From Halobellus captivus (GTDB lineage Archaea; Halobacteriota; Halobacteria; Halobacteriales; Haloferacaceae): a stretch of 64,000 bases of DNA. Under the pieces are notes generated by a model that ran no database searches, was not told the origin of the DNA, and saw nothing but the letters and a program-made list of their open reading frames with translations. Location of the stretch: contig NZ_RDQE01000006.1 of NCBI RefSeq assembly GCF_003697845.1, positions 124,001 through 188,000 of the forward strand. The letters run 5' to 3'. This document shows, piece after piece, positions 34,330-43,739 of the stretch. Both the position numbers and the translations under genes were made by a program. The stretch's first letter is position 1. Each line of letters begins with the position of its first letter.

Positions 34330-36786
34330 ATGCAACCGACCGCCCTCTCCGGGCTCCCCGCGGGGGTCGGCGAGGCGCTCGAGGCGGAGGGCGTCGCCGA
34401 CCTGTACCCGCCCCAGGAGGCCGCCGTCGAGGCGGGCGTCCTCGACGGCGAGAGCCTCGTCGCGGCCGTCCCCACCGCCTCCGGCAAGACGCTGATCGCC
34501 GAACTCGCCATGCTGTCGGCGATCGAACGCGGCGGGAAGGCGCTGTACATCGTCCCGCTGCGCGCGCTCGCCAGCGAGAAGAAGACGGAGTTCGAGCGGT
34601 GGGAGGACCACGGGGTCACGGTGGGCGTCTCGACGGGCAACTACGACTCCGACGGCGACTGGCTCGCGAGCCGCGACGTCATCGTCGCTACGAGCGAGAA
34701 GGTGGACTCGCTGATCCGCAACGGCGCGCCGTGGATAGACGACCTCACCTGCGTCGTGAGCGACGAGGTCCACCTCGTCGACGACGCGAGCCGCGGCCCG
34801 ACCCTGGAGGTCACCCTGGCGAAGCTCCGAAAGGTGAACCCCGGCCTCCAGACCGTGGCGCTGTCGGCGACCGTCGGCAACGCCGACGCCATCGCCGGGT
34901 GGCTCGACGCCGAACTCGTCGAGTCGGACTGGCGGCCGATCGACCTCCGGGTCGGCGTCCACTTCGGCAACGCGATCGACTTCGACGACGGGAGCCAGCG
35001 GGAGGTCCCGGTCGACCGCGGCGAGGACCAGACCGCCCGGCTCGTCGCCGACGCGCTCGACACGGAGGAGGACGGGCAGGGCGGCTCCTCGCTCGTGTTC
35101 GTCAACTCCCGGCGGAACGCCGAGTCGTCGGCGAGGAAGCTCGCCGACGTGACCGGCCCGCGTCTCACGACCGACGAGCGCGACCGCCTTCGCGAGTTGG
35201 CCGAGGAGGTCCGCGGCGTCTCCGACACCGACACCTCCGAGGACCTCGCGGACGCGGTGGAGCAGGGGTCGGCGTTCCACCACGCGGGGCTCGCGGCCGA
35301 ACACCGGAGCCTGATCGAGGACGCGTTCCGCGACCGGCTGATCAAGTGCGTCTCCGCGACGCCGACGCTCGCGGCCGGGGTCAACACCCCCGCCCGCCGG
35401 GTGATCGTCCGCGACTGGCGGCGCTACGACGGCGAGTTCGGCGGGATGAAGCCGCTCGACGTCCTCGAGATCCACCAGATGTGCGGCCGCGCCGGCCGTC
35501 CCGGACTGGACCCGTACGGCGAGGCGGTGCTGCTCGCGAACGACGCCGACACCAAAGAGGAGCTGTTCGACCGGTACGTCTGGGCCGCCGCCGAGCCCGT
35601 CCGCTCGAAGCTCGCCGCCGAGCCCGCGCTCCGGACCCACGTGCTCGCGACGGTCGCCTCCGGCTTCGCCTCGACCCGCGGCGGACTTCTCGAGTTCCTC
35701 GACAACACGCTGTACGCCGCCCAGACCGACGACGCGGGGCGGCTCGCCGCGGTCACGGACAGCGTCCTCGAGTACCTCGCGGTCAACGGCTTCCTCGAGC
35801 GCGACCGCGAGGGCGGAACGGAGTCGCTCTCGGCGACCGGGATCGGCCACACCGTCTCGCGGCTCTACCTCGACCCGATGAGCGCGGCGGAGATGATCGA
35901 CGGCCTCCGGGACGCGTGTGCGACCGAGGACGCCGCCGGGGCAACCGCCGGAGCGTACGAGCGGTCGGCGCCGGAGGACGGGATCGAGGAGCCCGGGTTC
36001 GGAACGTACAGTCGGGTCGATGACGATTCCGACGGCGGCGAGGAGGAAACCGTCGCCGACGACGAGGACACCGCCGCCGACGACTCGCCTCCGGACGTCA
36101 CCCCGCTCGGCCTCTATCACCTGGTGAGCCGGACGCCGGACATGTACGAGCTCTACCTGAAGTCGGGGGACCGCGAGACGTACACCGAGATCTGTTACGA
36201 GCGCGAGACGGAGTTCCTCGGGGACGTCCCCTCCGAGTACGAGGACGTTCGCTTCGAGGACTGGCTCGCGGCGCTCAAGACCGCTCGGCTGCTCGAGGAC
36301 TGGGCCGACGAGGTCGACGAGGACCGGATCGCGGAGCGCTACGGCGTCGGCCCGGGCGACATCCGCGGGAAGGTCGACACCGCCGAGTGGCTGTTGCGCG
36401 CGGCCGAGACGCTCGCCGCCGACGTCGAGGGAGTCGACGGCGACGCGGTCCTCGCGGTTCGACGGGCGCGAAAGCGGGTCGAGTACGGCGTCCGCGAGCA
36501 GCTGCTCGACCTCGCCGGCGTGCGGAACGTCGGGCGGAAGCGCGCGCGTCGGCTGTACGAGGCGGGCGTCGAGACGCGCGCCGACCTCCGGGAGACCGAC
36601 AAGGCGGTCGTGCTCGGCGCGCTCCGCGGCCGGGAGCGGACGGCGGAGCGGATCCTCGAACACGCCGGCCGCGAGGACCCCTCGATGGACGGGATCGACG
36701 CGGACCGGTCGGCCTCCGCGGCGGCGACCGCCGGAAGCGGCGACGGCGACGACGAGGGGCAGGCCAGCCTCGGTGATTTCCGGTGA
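34330..36786 (+). CDS. hel308: ATP-dependent DNA helicase Hel308
   Basis: 818-aa superfamily 2 helicase acting on stalled replication forks. Walker A is PTASGKT (~48-54), the DExH box is DEVH, and motif VI is [13 protein letters not shown]-terminal helix-hairpin-helix motifs are at about 725-790 ([22 protein letters not shown]). It is about 100 aa longer than non-halophilic relatives because of an acidic insertion near residues 535-590. The last residues, QASLGDFR, resemble a PCNA-interacting peptide. Its stop overlaps the GTG of the next gene. Confidence 0.96.
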   Translation: MQPTALSGLPAGVGEALEAEGVADLYPPQEAAVEAGVLDGESLVAAVPTASGKTLIAELAMLSAIERGGKALYIVPLRALASEKKTEFERWEDHGVTVGVSTGNYDSDGDWLASRDVIVATSEKVDSLIRNGAPWIDDLTCVVSDEVHLVDDASRGPTLEVTLAKLRKVNPGLQTVALSATVGNADAIAGWLDAELVESDWRPIDLRVGVHFGNAIDFDDGSQREVPVDRGEDQTARLVADALDTEEDGQGGSSLVFVNSRRNAESSARKLADVTGPRLTTDERDRLRELAEEVRGVSDTDTSEDLADAVEQGSAFHHAGLAAEHRSLIEDAFRDRLIKCVSATPTLAAGVNTPARRVIVRDWRRYDGEFGGMKPLDVLEIHQMCGRAGRPGLDPYGEAVLLANDADTKEELFDRYVWAAAEPVRSKLAAEPALRTHVLATVASGFASTRGGLLEFLDNTLYAAQTDDAGRLAAVTDSVLEYLAVNGFLERDREGGTESLSATGIGHTVSRLYLDPMSAAEMIDGLRDACATEDAAGATAGAYERSAPEDGIEEPGFGTYSRVDDDSDGGEEETVADDEDTAADDSPPDVTPLGLYHLVSRTPDMYELYLKSGDRETYTEICYERETEFLGDVPSEYEDVRFEDWLAALKTARLLEDWADEVDEDRIAERYGVGPGDIRGKVDTAEWLLRAAETLAADVEGVDGDAVLAVRRARKRVEYGVREQLLDLAGVRNVGRKRARRLYEAGVETRADLRETDKAVVLGALRGRERTAERILEHAGREDPSMDGIDADRSASAAATAGSGDGDDEGQASLGDFR

Positions 36787-37382
36787 GGGGTCCGACCGAC
36801 CCGGACAAAGCGACGGATCCGCCGTCGCCGAGCCACCCCGCACCGGATCCCGAGGTCCGAATCGTCGAGGGAACTCTCGTGGTCGACGACCTCGACGCGT
36901 TCCTCGCCTCGCTCGAGTCGATCCGGGAGGAGACCGGCGCGGTCGTCCAGGCGTTCGACGCCGACCGCGTCGTCGACGCCGCCCACCTCCGTCTCGCGAC
37001 GCGGCTCGCCGCCCGATCGATCGCACGGGACGAGGCGGTCGCCCGCGATCCCGCGGTCGAGATACTGGTGTACGCCGCGGGCCGCCGCCAGATCGACCGT
37101 GCGCTCGACCTCGGGGTTTCGCCGGGCGAGCGACGGGCCGCCCTCGTGGTCGGCGATCTCGGCGGTGTCTCCGACGCGGAGTGTCCCCCCGCGGACCTCG
37201 AGACGGCCGTCACGTCGGTGGAGGACCTGCTCTCGGACGGACCGGAACCGACGCTCGGCGAGTTCGACGACGGGGCGGTCCGCGACTACTACGGGGTCAC
37301 CGATCGCGAGCTCGACGCGACCGACGGCGACCTCGCCGACGCCGTCCACGAGCGCGTCGCGCTGCTGGACGTCGAGAAGTGA
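36783..37382 (+). CDS. cgi121: KEOPS complex subunit Cgi121
   Basis: 199-aa regulatory subunit of the KEOPS complex, which makes threonylcarbamoyl-adenosine at position 37 of tRNA. The region [26 protein letters not shown] and [23 protein letters not shown] match Cgi121. It binds the Bud32 kinase and tRNA. The GTG start overlaps the hel308 stop (GTGA); the hel308-cgi121 pairing is common in haloarchaea. Confidence 0.88.
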   Translation: MRGPTDPDKATDPPSPSHPAPDPEVRIVEGTLVVDDLDAFLASLESIREETGAVVQAFDADRVVDAAHLRLATRLAARSIARDEAVARDPAVEILVYAAGRRQIDRALDLGVSPGERRAALVVGDLGGVSDAECPPADLETAVTSVEDLLSDGPEPTLGEFDDGAVRDYYGVTDRELDATDGDLADAVHERVALLDVEK

Positions 37383-37579
37383 GAGCACGGGTCGCCGCTC
37401 GAAGGCCCGTTCGTTACGCCACGACATACCCCCTTGCTTCCGTTGGAGATCGCAATACAGGAGTACGGTATCGTTCCAGTAGAAACGGAAGAAACGGAGG
37501 TGCCGCGACGCATCGGGAGGGGCGTCGGGACGGAGTCCTCGGGACGTCGCGAAGGGAACGTCGTCGCGGAGAAGACGGA

Positions 37580-37652
37580 TAGTCCATCCTGGATTCGAAC
37601 CAGGGTCGAAGCCCCCAGAAGGCTTCAGGATTGGCCACTACCCCAATGGACT
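37580..37652 (-). tRNA. tRNA-Gln (anticodon CUG)
   Basis: 73-nt cloverleaf on the minus strand: acceptor AGTCCAT / ATGGACT with discriminator A, TPsiC arm GGTTCGAATCC inside a 5-bp stem, and the anticodon stem AAGCC/GGCTT enclosing loop TTCTGGG, giving anticodon CTG, which reads CAG. No intron and no encoded CCA. A TATA-like GCTTACAAAC on the minus strand near 37681-37690 lies about 30 nt upstream. Confidence 0.95.
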
Positions 37653-37860
37653 GTGCGCACCATCGCTACTCCACGCGTGTTTGTAAGCGTTGCGCGTCGC
37701 GTTCTCCCTGTCACACGCTCGCACACGGAAGTCGCGGCCTCGCACACGACGCCCGTTCGACCGCTCCGACCCCTCCGATCGTTCCCGCCGATCACCCGTC
37801 TCTGTCGCCGGACGTGGATCGATCGACGTGTTTTAACCCGACGAATACTCACACCTGTGT

Positions 37861-38451
37861 ATGTACATCGGACGGTTCGTCGTCGTCGGTCCCGGCATCG
37901 GCGCGTATCGCGTCTCCTCACGGTCGTTCCCGGATCGGCGGGTGGTCGATCGGGACGGCACGCTGACGGTCGGGCCCACGCCGGACGCGCCGGAGACGGA
38001 CAACCCGTACGTCTCGTACAACTGCGTTCGGCGGGTCGAGACGCCGACCGGCGAGCCGCTCGCGGTCCTCGGCAACGGCTCGCACGTCGACTCGATAGCC
38101 GAGAAGCTCGAGCTCGGCTACCCTGCTCGCGACGCGCTCGCGACGCCGCTCCTCGCGCTCGACTTCGAGAAGGACGACTACGACACCCCGCGGATCGCCG
38201 GCGTCGTCGGCGCGGAGACCGCGACGATCGGCACGGTCCGACGCGATGCCCTGCTCGTGGAGTCGGTCGACGAGCCGACGCTCGTGGCGACCTACGAGCG
38301 GGATTCGCCGGATGCCTACGATATCGCGGCCGAGGACGCCGAAGCCGCCGCGAGCGAGGTCCTCGGAGCCGACTTCGAGCACCCGGTGTGTGCCGCCGGC
38401 GCGACCGTCGACGACGAGGGCGTCTCGCTGGCGTTCGACAACGGGGAGTGA
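37861..38451 (+). CDS. purO: Archaeal IMP cyclohydrolase PurO
   Basis: 196-aa enzyme closing the purine ring (FAICAR to IMP) in archaea. The start [20 protein letters not shown] and the SNRPYVSYNC-like segment [12 protein letters not shown] are signature sequences; the length fits. GTTTTAAC (37830-37837) supplies the TATA at leaderless distance from the ATG. It stands alone, with no other pur gene near. Confidence 0.93.
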   Translation: MYIGRFVVVGPGIGAYRVSSRSFPDRRVVDRDGTLTVGPTPDAPETDNPYVSYNCVRRVETPTGEPLAVLGNGSHVDSIAEKLELGYPARDALATPLLALDFEKDDYDTPRIAGVVGAETATIGTVRRDALLVESVDEPTLVATYERDSPDAYDIAAEDAEAAASEVLGADFEHPVCAAGATVDDEGVSLAFDNGE

Positions 38452-38526
38452 CCCGCCGACCGGCGCGTCCGTTCGCCCCTCTTCCGGCTCCCGACGGCTT
38501 TTGAGGGAACGGGTCGACGAGCGGGT

Positions 38527-40653
38527 ATGAAGCCCATCACGGCCGCGGCGTATCACGACATCGCGAAGCCGGCGGACCCTCGCGTCTCCCCGGACGGCGA
38601 GCGGGTCGCCTTCCTTCGTCGACGGCCGAAAAGCGACGAGACGTACGAGTCGACCGTCCATCTCGTCGAGGCCGGCGACGGCGACGCCGACGAGCCGCGC
38701 CGCTTCTCGCTCGCCGAGGGGGCCGACGCGGAGCCGCGCTGGAGCCCCTCCGGCGACCGGATCGCGTTCACCTCCACGCGCGGGCCCGACGACGACCGCC
38801 GACAGCTGTGGATCCTTCCGGTCGCCGGAGGCGAGGCTCGCCGGATCACGGACGTCGGCGGCGGGGTCTCCGACGTGGTGTGGTCGCCGGACGGCGATCG
38901 GCTCGCGTTCGTCCAGTCGGTGACCGCCGAGGACCGAGCGGCCGACCGCGACCTGTCGGTTCCCGACGGGTACGAGCTCGACGAGCACCCCGACCCGCGG
39001 GTGATCGACCGGACGGTGTTCCGCTCGGAGGAGGCGTTCTTCGGCGGGCGGCGGCCGGGGATCTACGTCGTCGACGCGGACGCGTTCGTGGACGGCGTCG
39101 AGAGAACGAACGGCGGCGGGAGGGCCGACGGAACCCCTTCGATCGAGCGGGTGACGGACCGCGACGCCGACTTCGGCGCGCCGGAGTGGGGCGACGCCGA
39201 CACGCTGTATTACACCGAGTCCGTCGGCGGCGATCCCGACGACTCCGACGAGATCGCGATCCACGCGCACGACCTCGCGACGAACGCGGTCGAGCGACTC
39301 CACACCACGACGGACTGGGCATCGCCGCTGGCGGCGACCGCCGACGGACGGATCGCGTTCACCCACGCCGAGCCCGACCGCATATCCCTCCGGCAGACGG
39401 ACCTCCACCTCCTCGACCGCGCGGACGGCTCGGTGATCTCGCTGACCGACGGTCTCGACCGTGACCTCGACGACGGGGTGGCCCCGCAGTGGGGGCCCGA
39501 CGGCGAGACGCTCTACTTCGCCACGCCCGACGAGGGCGAGACCGCGCTGTGGCACGTCCCCGCCGACGGGAGCACCGCTCCCAAGCGACTCCTCCGGGAG
39601 GGGACCGTCTCGGGCGCGACGGTCGGCGGCGACGACGGGGCGGGTCCCGACGAGGTGACGGTCGCGCTCGCGCGAAGCGAGTGGGACCATCCGGGCGACG
39701 TGTTCCTGTTCGACGCCGCGGCCGGGACGACGACCCGGCTGACCGAGCTGAACGCCGACCTCCTCGCCGACCGTCACGTCGGCGAGCCCGAGGAGGTCCG
39801 GTTCGAGTCCGACGGGACCGAGATCCAGGGGTGGGTCCTCACGCCGCCGGAGTTCGACCCCGACGCGGACGGGAAGTATCCGCTCGCCGTCGAGATCCAC
39901 GGCGGTCCGCACGCGATGTGGTCGACCGCGGGGACGATGTGGCACGAGTTCCAGACGCTCGCCGCCCGCGGCTACGTCGTCTTCTGGTCGAACCCGCGAG
40001 GATCGACCGGGTACGGCGAGGCGTTCAGTCGGGCTATCGACCGCGACTGGGGGGAGACGACCCTCGCCGACGTGACGGCGGGCGTCGACGAGACGATCGA
40101 CCGGTACCCGATCGACGAGGGGAACGTCCTCGTCACCGGCGGCTCCTTCGGCGGGTTCATGACGGCGTGGGCGGTCGGACGGACCGACCGGTTCCGTGCG
40201 GCGGTCGCCCAGCGCGGCGTCTACGACCTCACCGGCTTCTACGGGTCGACGGACGGGGCGTACGGGTTGCTCGAGGGGGACTTCGACACCGTCCCCTCGG
40301 AGGAGCCGGGGTGGCTGTGGGAGCAGTCGCCGACCGGCCACGCCCACGAGGTCGACACGCCGACGCTTCTGATCCACTCCGAGGACGACACCCGAACCCC
40401 GATCTGTACGGCGGAGCTGTACCACCGGATCCTCCGAAAGAACGGCGTCGGCACCCGGTTGGTTCGCTATCCGCGGGAGGGTCACGAGCTCTCGCGGTCC
40501 GGCGAGCCGGGGCATATCGTCGACCGGATCGAGCGGATCGCTCGCTGGTTCGACGGCTACTCCGAGTACCACGACGCGCCGCGCGCTCTCGACCGTCCGG
40601 CCGACGCGGGGTTGACGGCGAGCGGGAGAGAGTCGACGACGGAAGCGGAATAA
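38527..40653 (+). CDS. S9 family prolyl-oligopeptidase-type peptidase
   Basis: 708-aa cytoplasmic serine peptidase of the acylaminoacyl/dipeptidyl peptidase group. An N-terminal seven-bladed beta-propeller of WD40-like PD40 repeats (ARWSPDGDR/AWSPDGDR patterns, residues ~10-410) caps a C-terminal alpha/beta-hydrolase. The catalytic serine is in GGSFGGF (Ser540), the acid in SEDDTRTP (Asp620 or 621) and the histidine in EGHELS (His653). No signal peptide. Substrate specificity is unknown. Confidence 0.92.
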   Translation: MKPITAAAYHDIAKPADPRVSPDGERVAFLRRRPKSDETYESTVHLVEAGDGDADEPRRFSLAEGADAEPRWSPSGDRIAFTSTRGPDDDRRQLWILPVAGGEARRITDVGGGVSDVVWSPDGDRLAFVQSVTAEDRAADRDLSVPDGYELDEHPDPRVIDRTVFRSEEAFFGGRRPGIYVVDADAFVDGVERTNGGGRADGTPSIERVTDRDADFGAPEWGDADTLYYTESVGGDPDDSDEIAIHAHDLATNAVERLHTTTDWASPLAATADGRIAFTHAEPDRISLRQTDLHLLDRADGSVISLTDGLDRDLDDGVAPQWGPDGETLYFATPDEGETALWHVPADGSTAPKRLLREGTVSGATVGGDDGAGPDEVTVALARSEWDHPGDVFLFDAAAGTTTRLTELNADLLADRHVGEPEEVRFESDGTEIQGWVLTPPEFDPDADGKYPLAVEIHGGPHAMWSTAGTMWHEFQTLAARGYVVFWSNPRGSTGYGEAFSRAIDRDWGETTLADVTAGVDETIDRYPIDEGNVLVTGGSFGGFMTAWAVGRTDRFRAAVAQRGVYDLTGFYGSTDGAYGLLEGDFDTVPSEEPGWLWEQSPTGHAHEVDTPTLLIHSEDDTRTPICTAELYHRILRKNGVGTRLVRYPREGHELSRSGEPGHIVDRIERIARWFDGYSEYHDAPRALDRPADAGLTASGRESTTEAE

Positions 40654-40682
40654 CCGGGGCAGTCGGGCGCTCTACAGGCAGT

Positions 40683-41057
40683 TCACGTCTCGTCGGGATC
40701 GAACGCGTCTATCGACTCGTGGACGCCGGCGACCCATTCGTCGAGCGCGTCGTGGAGGAGCCGTTTCGCCTCCGGGACGGGGATCGCGGTGTACTGGTAG
40801 ACGTACCCGCCCGAGTCCAGCAGTCGGCGGCGGCGCTCGACGAGCCCCTTCTCCCGGAGCGTCGACAGCGACCGGTTCACGTTCGAGCGGTCGCGGTCGA
40901 GCACGTCGGCCAGCTCGGCGACGGTGCTGCCCCGATACTCGATGAGCGTCAGGTACGTCCGGCTCTCGTGGTCTCGAATGCCGAAGACGCACGAGAGCAC
41001 GTGTTCGAACGACGGGGAGACGTCGCCGACGAGGTCCTCGATCTCTGCTTCGGCCAT
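40683..41057 (-). CDS. Small TrmB/MarR-like HTH regulator
   Basis: 124-aa winged-helix protein. SRTYLTLIEYRGSTVAELADVLDRDRSNVNRSLSTLREKGLVERRR is the DNA-binding core (about 32-80, quoted in parts: the recognition helix is RSNVNRSLSTLREKG). The C-terminal helix may dimerise. A minus-strand TATA (GGTTTAATC, near 41082) gives a leaderless start. No target gene is suggested by context. Confidence 0.8.
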   Translation of the reverse strand: MAEAEIEDLVGDVSPSFEHVLSCVFGIRDHESRTYLTLIEYRGSTVAELADVLDRDRSNVNRSLSTLREKGLVERRRRLLDSGGYVYQYTAIPVPEAKRLLHDALDEWVAGVHESIDAFDPDET

Positions 41058-41088
41058 GACGGGGAATCGTCCGCGACGGGATTAAACC

Positions 41089-41328
41089 TCAGTTTTCCGC
41101 GGCGTACCCCATGCGGTCGAGGCAGGCACGCATTTCGGCCTCCTCGCTGTGTCTGTGGAGGCTCGTCGGAGTGTCACAGTGGTACGTCTCGCCGTCGTAC
41201 CGCAACACCACCTCGTGTGCGCTCCCGGCCACCTGGACGTCGAGGACGACCCGCCGTCCCTCCCGCAGCGCGGCGATGATGTCGTCTGCCGGACGCTCGC
41301 CCGGCTCGAGCCGGAGTGGGGACTTCAT
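41089..41328 (-). CDS. Conserved small haloarchaeal protein
   Basis: 79-aa protein with SAHEVVLRYDGETYHCDTPT in the centre and a short C-terminal helix with a cysteine (MRACLDRMGY). The family is not identified. The ATG at 41328 fits a TATA-like minus-strand ACTTTTTGTT (41350-41359); an upstream ATG at 41355 is therefore rejected. Confidence 0.65.
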   Translation of the reverse strand: MKSPLRLEPGERPADDIIAALREGRRVVLDVQVAGSAHEVVLRYDGETYHCDTPTSLHRHSEEAEMRACLDRMGYAAEN

Positions 41329-41385
41329 GACCCCCGGTTCGAGCGGTCGGAACAAAAAGTCCCCGTGTCAGGTCACCGGCCCACG

Positions 41386-42072
41386 TCAGGTCATCGTCGA
41401 TTCGGGGCCGCCCTCCTCCTCCGGCGGTTCGACCCCCTCCGCGGCCGCGACGTCCTCGGTGCGTTTCTCGGTCTCGACGTGCCAACGGTCGATCTCCGAC
41501 TCGTACTCCGCGAGGACGTCGCTCACCTCCGATTTCAGCTCGTCGTCGTTGACGTTCACCTCGAACTCGAAGGTCTCGCCGTCGTCGCCGCGGGCGACCT
41601 CGGTGACGTTGGCGCTGATGAGCTCGTTGTCGAAGTAGTACGGCGCCATCTGGGTCATCACCTTCCGGTAGACCGTGTCCTCGACCTTCCGGATCGCCTT
41701 CCGGCCCGCCGAGTCGGCGGCGCGGGCGACGTGGTTTATCGACTCGCCCCAGCGCTCAACCGCGCCCTCCGTGTCGTCCTCCTCGACCTTCTCGTAGGAT
41801 TCGGTGAGCTTCTCGCCGGCCGTCTGGAGGTCGTCTCCCGGGGTCTTTCCCGCCTTCTCGCCGTTACCCTCGCTCACCGACGCCTGCTTCGCGGTCTTCT
41901 CGGAGACGTCCTCGTCGATCCGCTCGTGGGCCTTCGGCCGCCAGTCGTCGAACTCGTGGAACGCGTCGCCGTCCACGCCGGTCTCCCGGAGCGCGAGCGT
42001 GATCCGCTCGCCGTGTTCGACGACGTCCCCCCAGTCCCCGCGTTGCTTGAACCCGGAGATGCTCTCTTCCAT
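41386..42072 (-). CDS. Conserved haloarchaeal protein of unknown function (possibly DUF5828)
   Basis: 228-aa acidic protein. The middle is predicted helical with charged repeats, and APYYFDNELISANVTEV followed by a beta-rich DGETFEFEVNVNDDELKSEV forms a compact C-terminal domain. I recall a haloarchaeal DUF with this look but cannot confirm the number. The ATG fits a TATA-like minus-strand ACTTATAC near 42099. Confidence 0.65.
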   Translation of the reverse strand: MEESISGFKQRGDWGDVVEHGERITLALRETGVDGDAFHEFDDWRPKAHERIDEDVSEKTAKQASVSEGNGEKAGKTPGDDLQTAGEKLTESYEKVEEDDTEGAVERWGESINHVARAADSAGRKAIRKVEDTVYRKVMTQMAPYYFDNELISANVTEVARGDDGETFEFEVNVNDDELKSEVSDVLAEYESEIDRWHVETEKRTEDVAAAEGVEPPEEEGGPESTMT

Positions 42073-42189
42073 TGGTTGTACGGAACGACGTGTCGGACGA
42101 GTATAAGTCTCCCCGTCGAGTTCTCGGCCGCGATACCGCTGCGGCGGGGATCCAGTCCCGACGTGGTCGAGATCCGATATCGACGTGGT

Positions 42190-42414
42190 CTACTTCCCGT
42201 AGGCGATCCGCCGCGCGGCGTCGTCGATCCTGGTCTTGAGGTCGCCGAGGAACCCCGCCGGCGACACCCGCCGGATCGCGGACTCGTCGACCTCGATCCG
42301 CTCGCCGGCGAACGGGTCTCGCTCGGCGCGCCCCTCGCCGTCGCTCACCGCGTCGACGACGGTCGACATCGAACACCGCCCGCACGCTTCGGTCCGTTTT
42401 TCTCCCTCGGTCAT
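42190..42414 (-). CDS. Conserved small haloarchaeal protein with CxxC
   Basis: 74-aa protein starting MTEGEKRTEACGRCSMSTVVDAV, with a CGRC pair that may bind metal, and ending in a helix (FLGDLKTRIDDAARRIAYGK). A minus-strand TATA-like CGTTTAGTGG (42445-42454) lies near the leaderless distance. Function unknown. Confidence 0.6.
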   Translation of the reverse strand: MTEGEKRTEACGRCSMSTVVDAVSDGEGRAERDPFAGERIEVDESAIRRVSPAGFLGDLKTRIDDAARRIAYGK

Positions 42415-42619
42415 GGGGCTATCTGTCACGATCGTGGATGCGAGTCCACTAAACGGTGTCGACGGTGCGCGTCGGACGCACGAGCGTTCGACGCGATCCC
42501 CGTCCGCTTCGACGCTCGGCACGATCCCCGTCCAGTTCCACGCACGTCTCCCCTCGTCTCCCTTCGCCCCGCACCTCCTCCCCCGACGCGCTTTTATATC
42601 GCGTGTGGAATCATCACGC

Positions 42620-43033
42620 ATGGGATACCGCGTCGTCGACACGGACTCCGTCGAGCCGGAGCCGGACCGCCCCTGCGAGTGCCGGAAGCTGACGGGGCCG
42701 GCGGGGCTCGAGGAGATGGCGCTGAACCGCTTCCGCGCCGAGCCGGGCGAACAGGTCCCGCTCGCGTACCACCACCACGAGACCCAGGAGGAGGCCTTCT
42801 ACGTCCTGTCGGGGACGCTCGCGGTCGAGACCCCGGATCGGACCTACGAGGTCGACGCCGGCGGGCTCTTCGCCGTCGATCCCGGGAGCCCCCAGCGGGC
42901 GCACAACCCCGCGGACGCCGACGGCGCGGTCGAACTGCTCGCGATCGGCGCACCGCAGGCGGACGACGACGCGGTCGCGTACGATCCGGACGCGGTCGAC
43001 GACTCGACCGACGCCAGTGCCGACCATGAGTGA
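42620..43033 (+). CDS. Cupin-domain protein
   Basis: 137-aa single cupin barrel. Motif 1 is PLAYHHHETQEEAFYVLSG, with the metal-ligand histidines and glutamate; motif 2 is GGLFAVDPGSPQRAHNP. The ligand is not predictable. TTTTATATC (42591-42599) gives a TATA at leaderless distance from the ATG. Its stop overlaps the next gene's start by 8 nt. Confidence 0.85.
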   Translation: MGYRVVDTDSVEPEPDRPCECRKLTGPAGLEEMALNRFRAEPGEQVPLAYHHHETQEEAFYVLSGTLAVETPDRTYEVDAGGLFAVDPGSPQRAHNPADADGAVELLAIGAPQADDDAVAYDPDAVDDSTDASADHE

Positions 43034-43658
43034 GAACGCGGAGCCGGGAACCGGTCCGCGACACGACCCCGAGGAGCTCCCCGCGGAGATCCGCGAGAGG
43101 GTCCCCGACTACGACGACGAGTACCTCGACCGGGTCTCCGATCGGCTGATGTACAGCTACGATCTGGACGCCGACGTCGTCGTCAACGGGGAGCGGTTCG
43201 ATCTGTACGCGGAGATGCGCATGCGGAACCAGAAGCAGTTCCTCCACCCCGCGTTGAGCTACGCCGACCACGAGACGAAGGAGTACGTGTTCGCCCGACG
43301 GGTCCCGACCCCGACGGTGGCCGAGTTGGAGCGGCTCGTCGAGCTCGGTCACGGGATAGCCGACGAGCGGGTGGAGGGGGACGAACAGCACTACGGCACC
43401 GACATCACGTTCGTGCTCGTCGGCGACCGCGTCCCCGGTGACGTCGCCGACTTCGTCGACGGCTTCCGCGACCGGACCCTGCTGAAGTTCGGCTACTACG
43501 GCCACTACGAGGTGAACCTGATCGTCGTCGCGCCGGAACGCGAGGAGATCGTCGACAGCGAGGCGGCGGGCGTCACCGGAGCCTTCCGGCTCTGGGAGCC
43601 GGTCGAGACGCCCGACGAGGGCTTCTTCTCGCGGTTCGCGAAGCGGTTCTGGCGGTAG
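43026..43658 (+). CDS. Conserved haloarchaeal protein of unknown function
   Basis: 210-aa protein, no family recognised. It has an acidic N-terminal extension, a central DADVVVNGERFDLYAEMRMRNQ segment and a C-terminal alpha/beta domain (YGTDITFVLVGDRVPGDVADFV). It is translationally coupled to the cupin gene through an 8-nt overlap; the functional link is inferred only. Confidence 0.7.
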   Translation: MSENAEPGTGPRHDPEELPAEIRERVPDYDDEYLDRVSDRLMYSYDLDADVVVNGERFDLYAEMRMRNQKQFLHPALSYADHETKEYVFARRVPTPTVAELERLVELGHGIADERVEGDEQHYGTDITFVLVGDRVPGDVADFVDGFRDRTLLKFGYYGHYEVNLIVVAPEREEIVDSEAAGVTGAFRLWEPVETPDEGFFSRFAKRFWR

Positions 43659-43739
43659 TCGGCGGTCGCTGACGGATCTGCGCGCGTGAGAGGAGGGAGT
43701 TCGCGAGCGGGAGCCGAACCGGTCGAGCGGTACCGACCG

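Noticed and set aside
36387-36776. Arginine-rich plus-strand frame inside hel308
   Set aside because: Out-of-frame shadow of the helix-hairpin-helix region; no promoter or domain.
34300-37026. 908-codon minus-strand open frame opposite hel308
   Set aside because: Its protein is arginine/valine-rich with no motifs, and it mirrors a gene with full helicase motifs. Long antisense frames are normal at this GC content. The same applies to those opposite sufCBD, the S9 peptidase, aEF2 and tuf.
37434-38504. 356-codon plus-strand frame running through the tRNA-Gln and purO
   Set aside because: It crosses a tRNA gene and a well-identified coding region in another frame; the product is arginine-rich without domains.
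42562-42580. Fourth copy of the dispersed repeat
   Set aside because: Shares only CGCACCTC and a C-rich run; the second and third boxes are absent.
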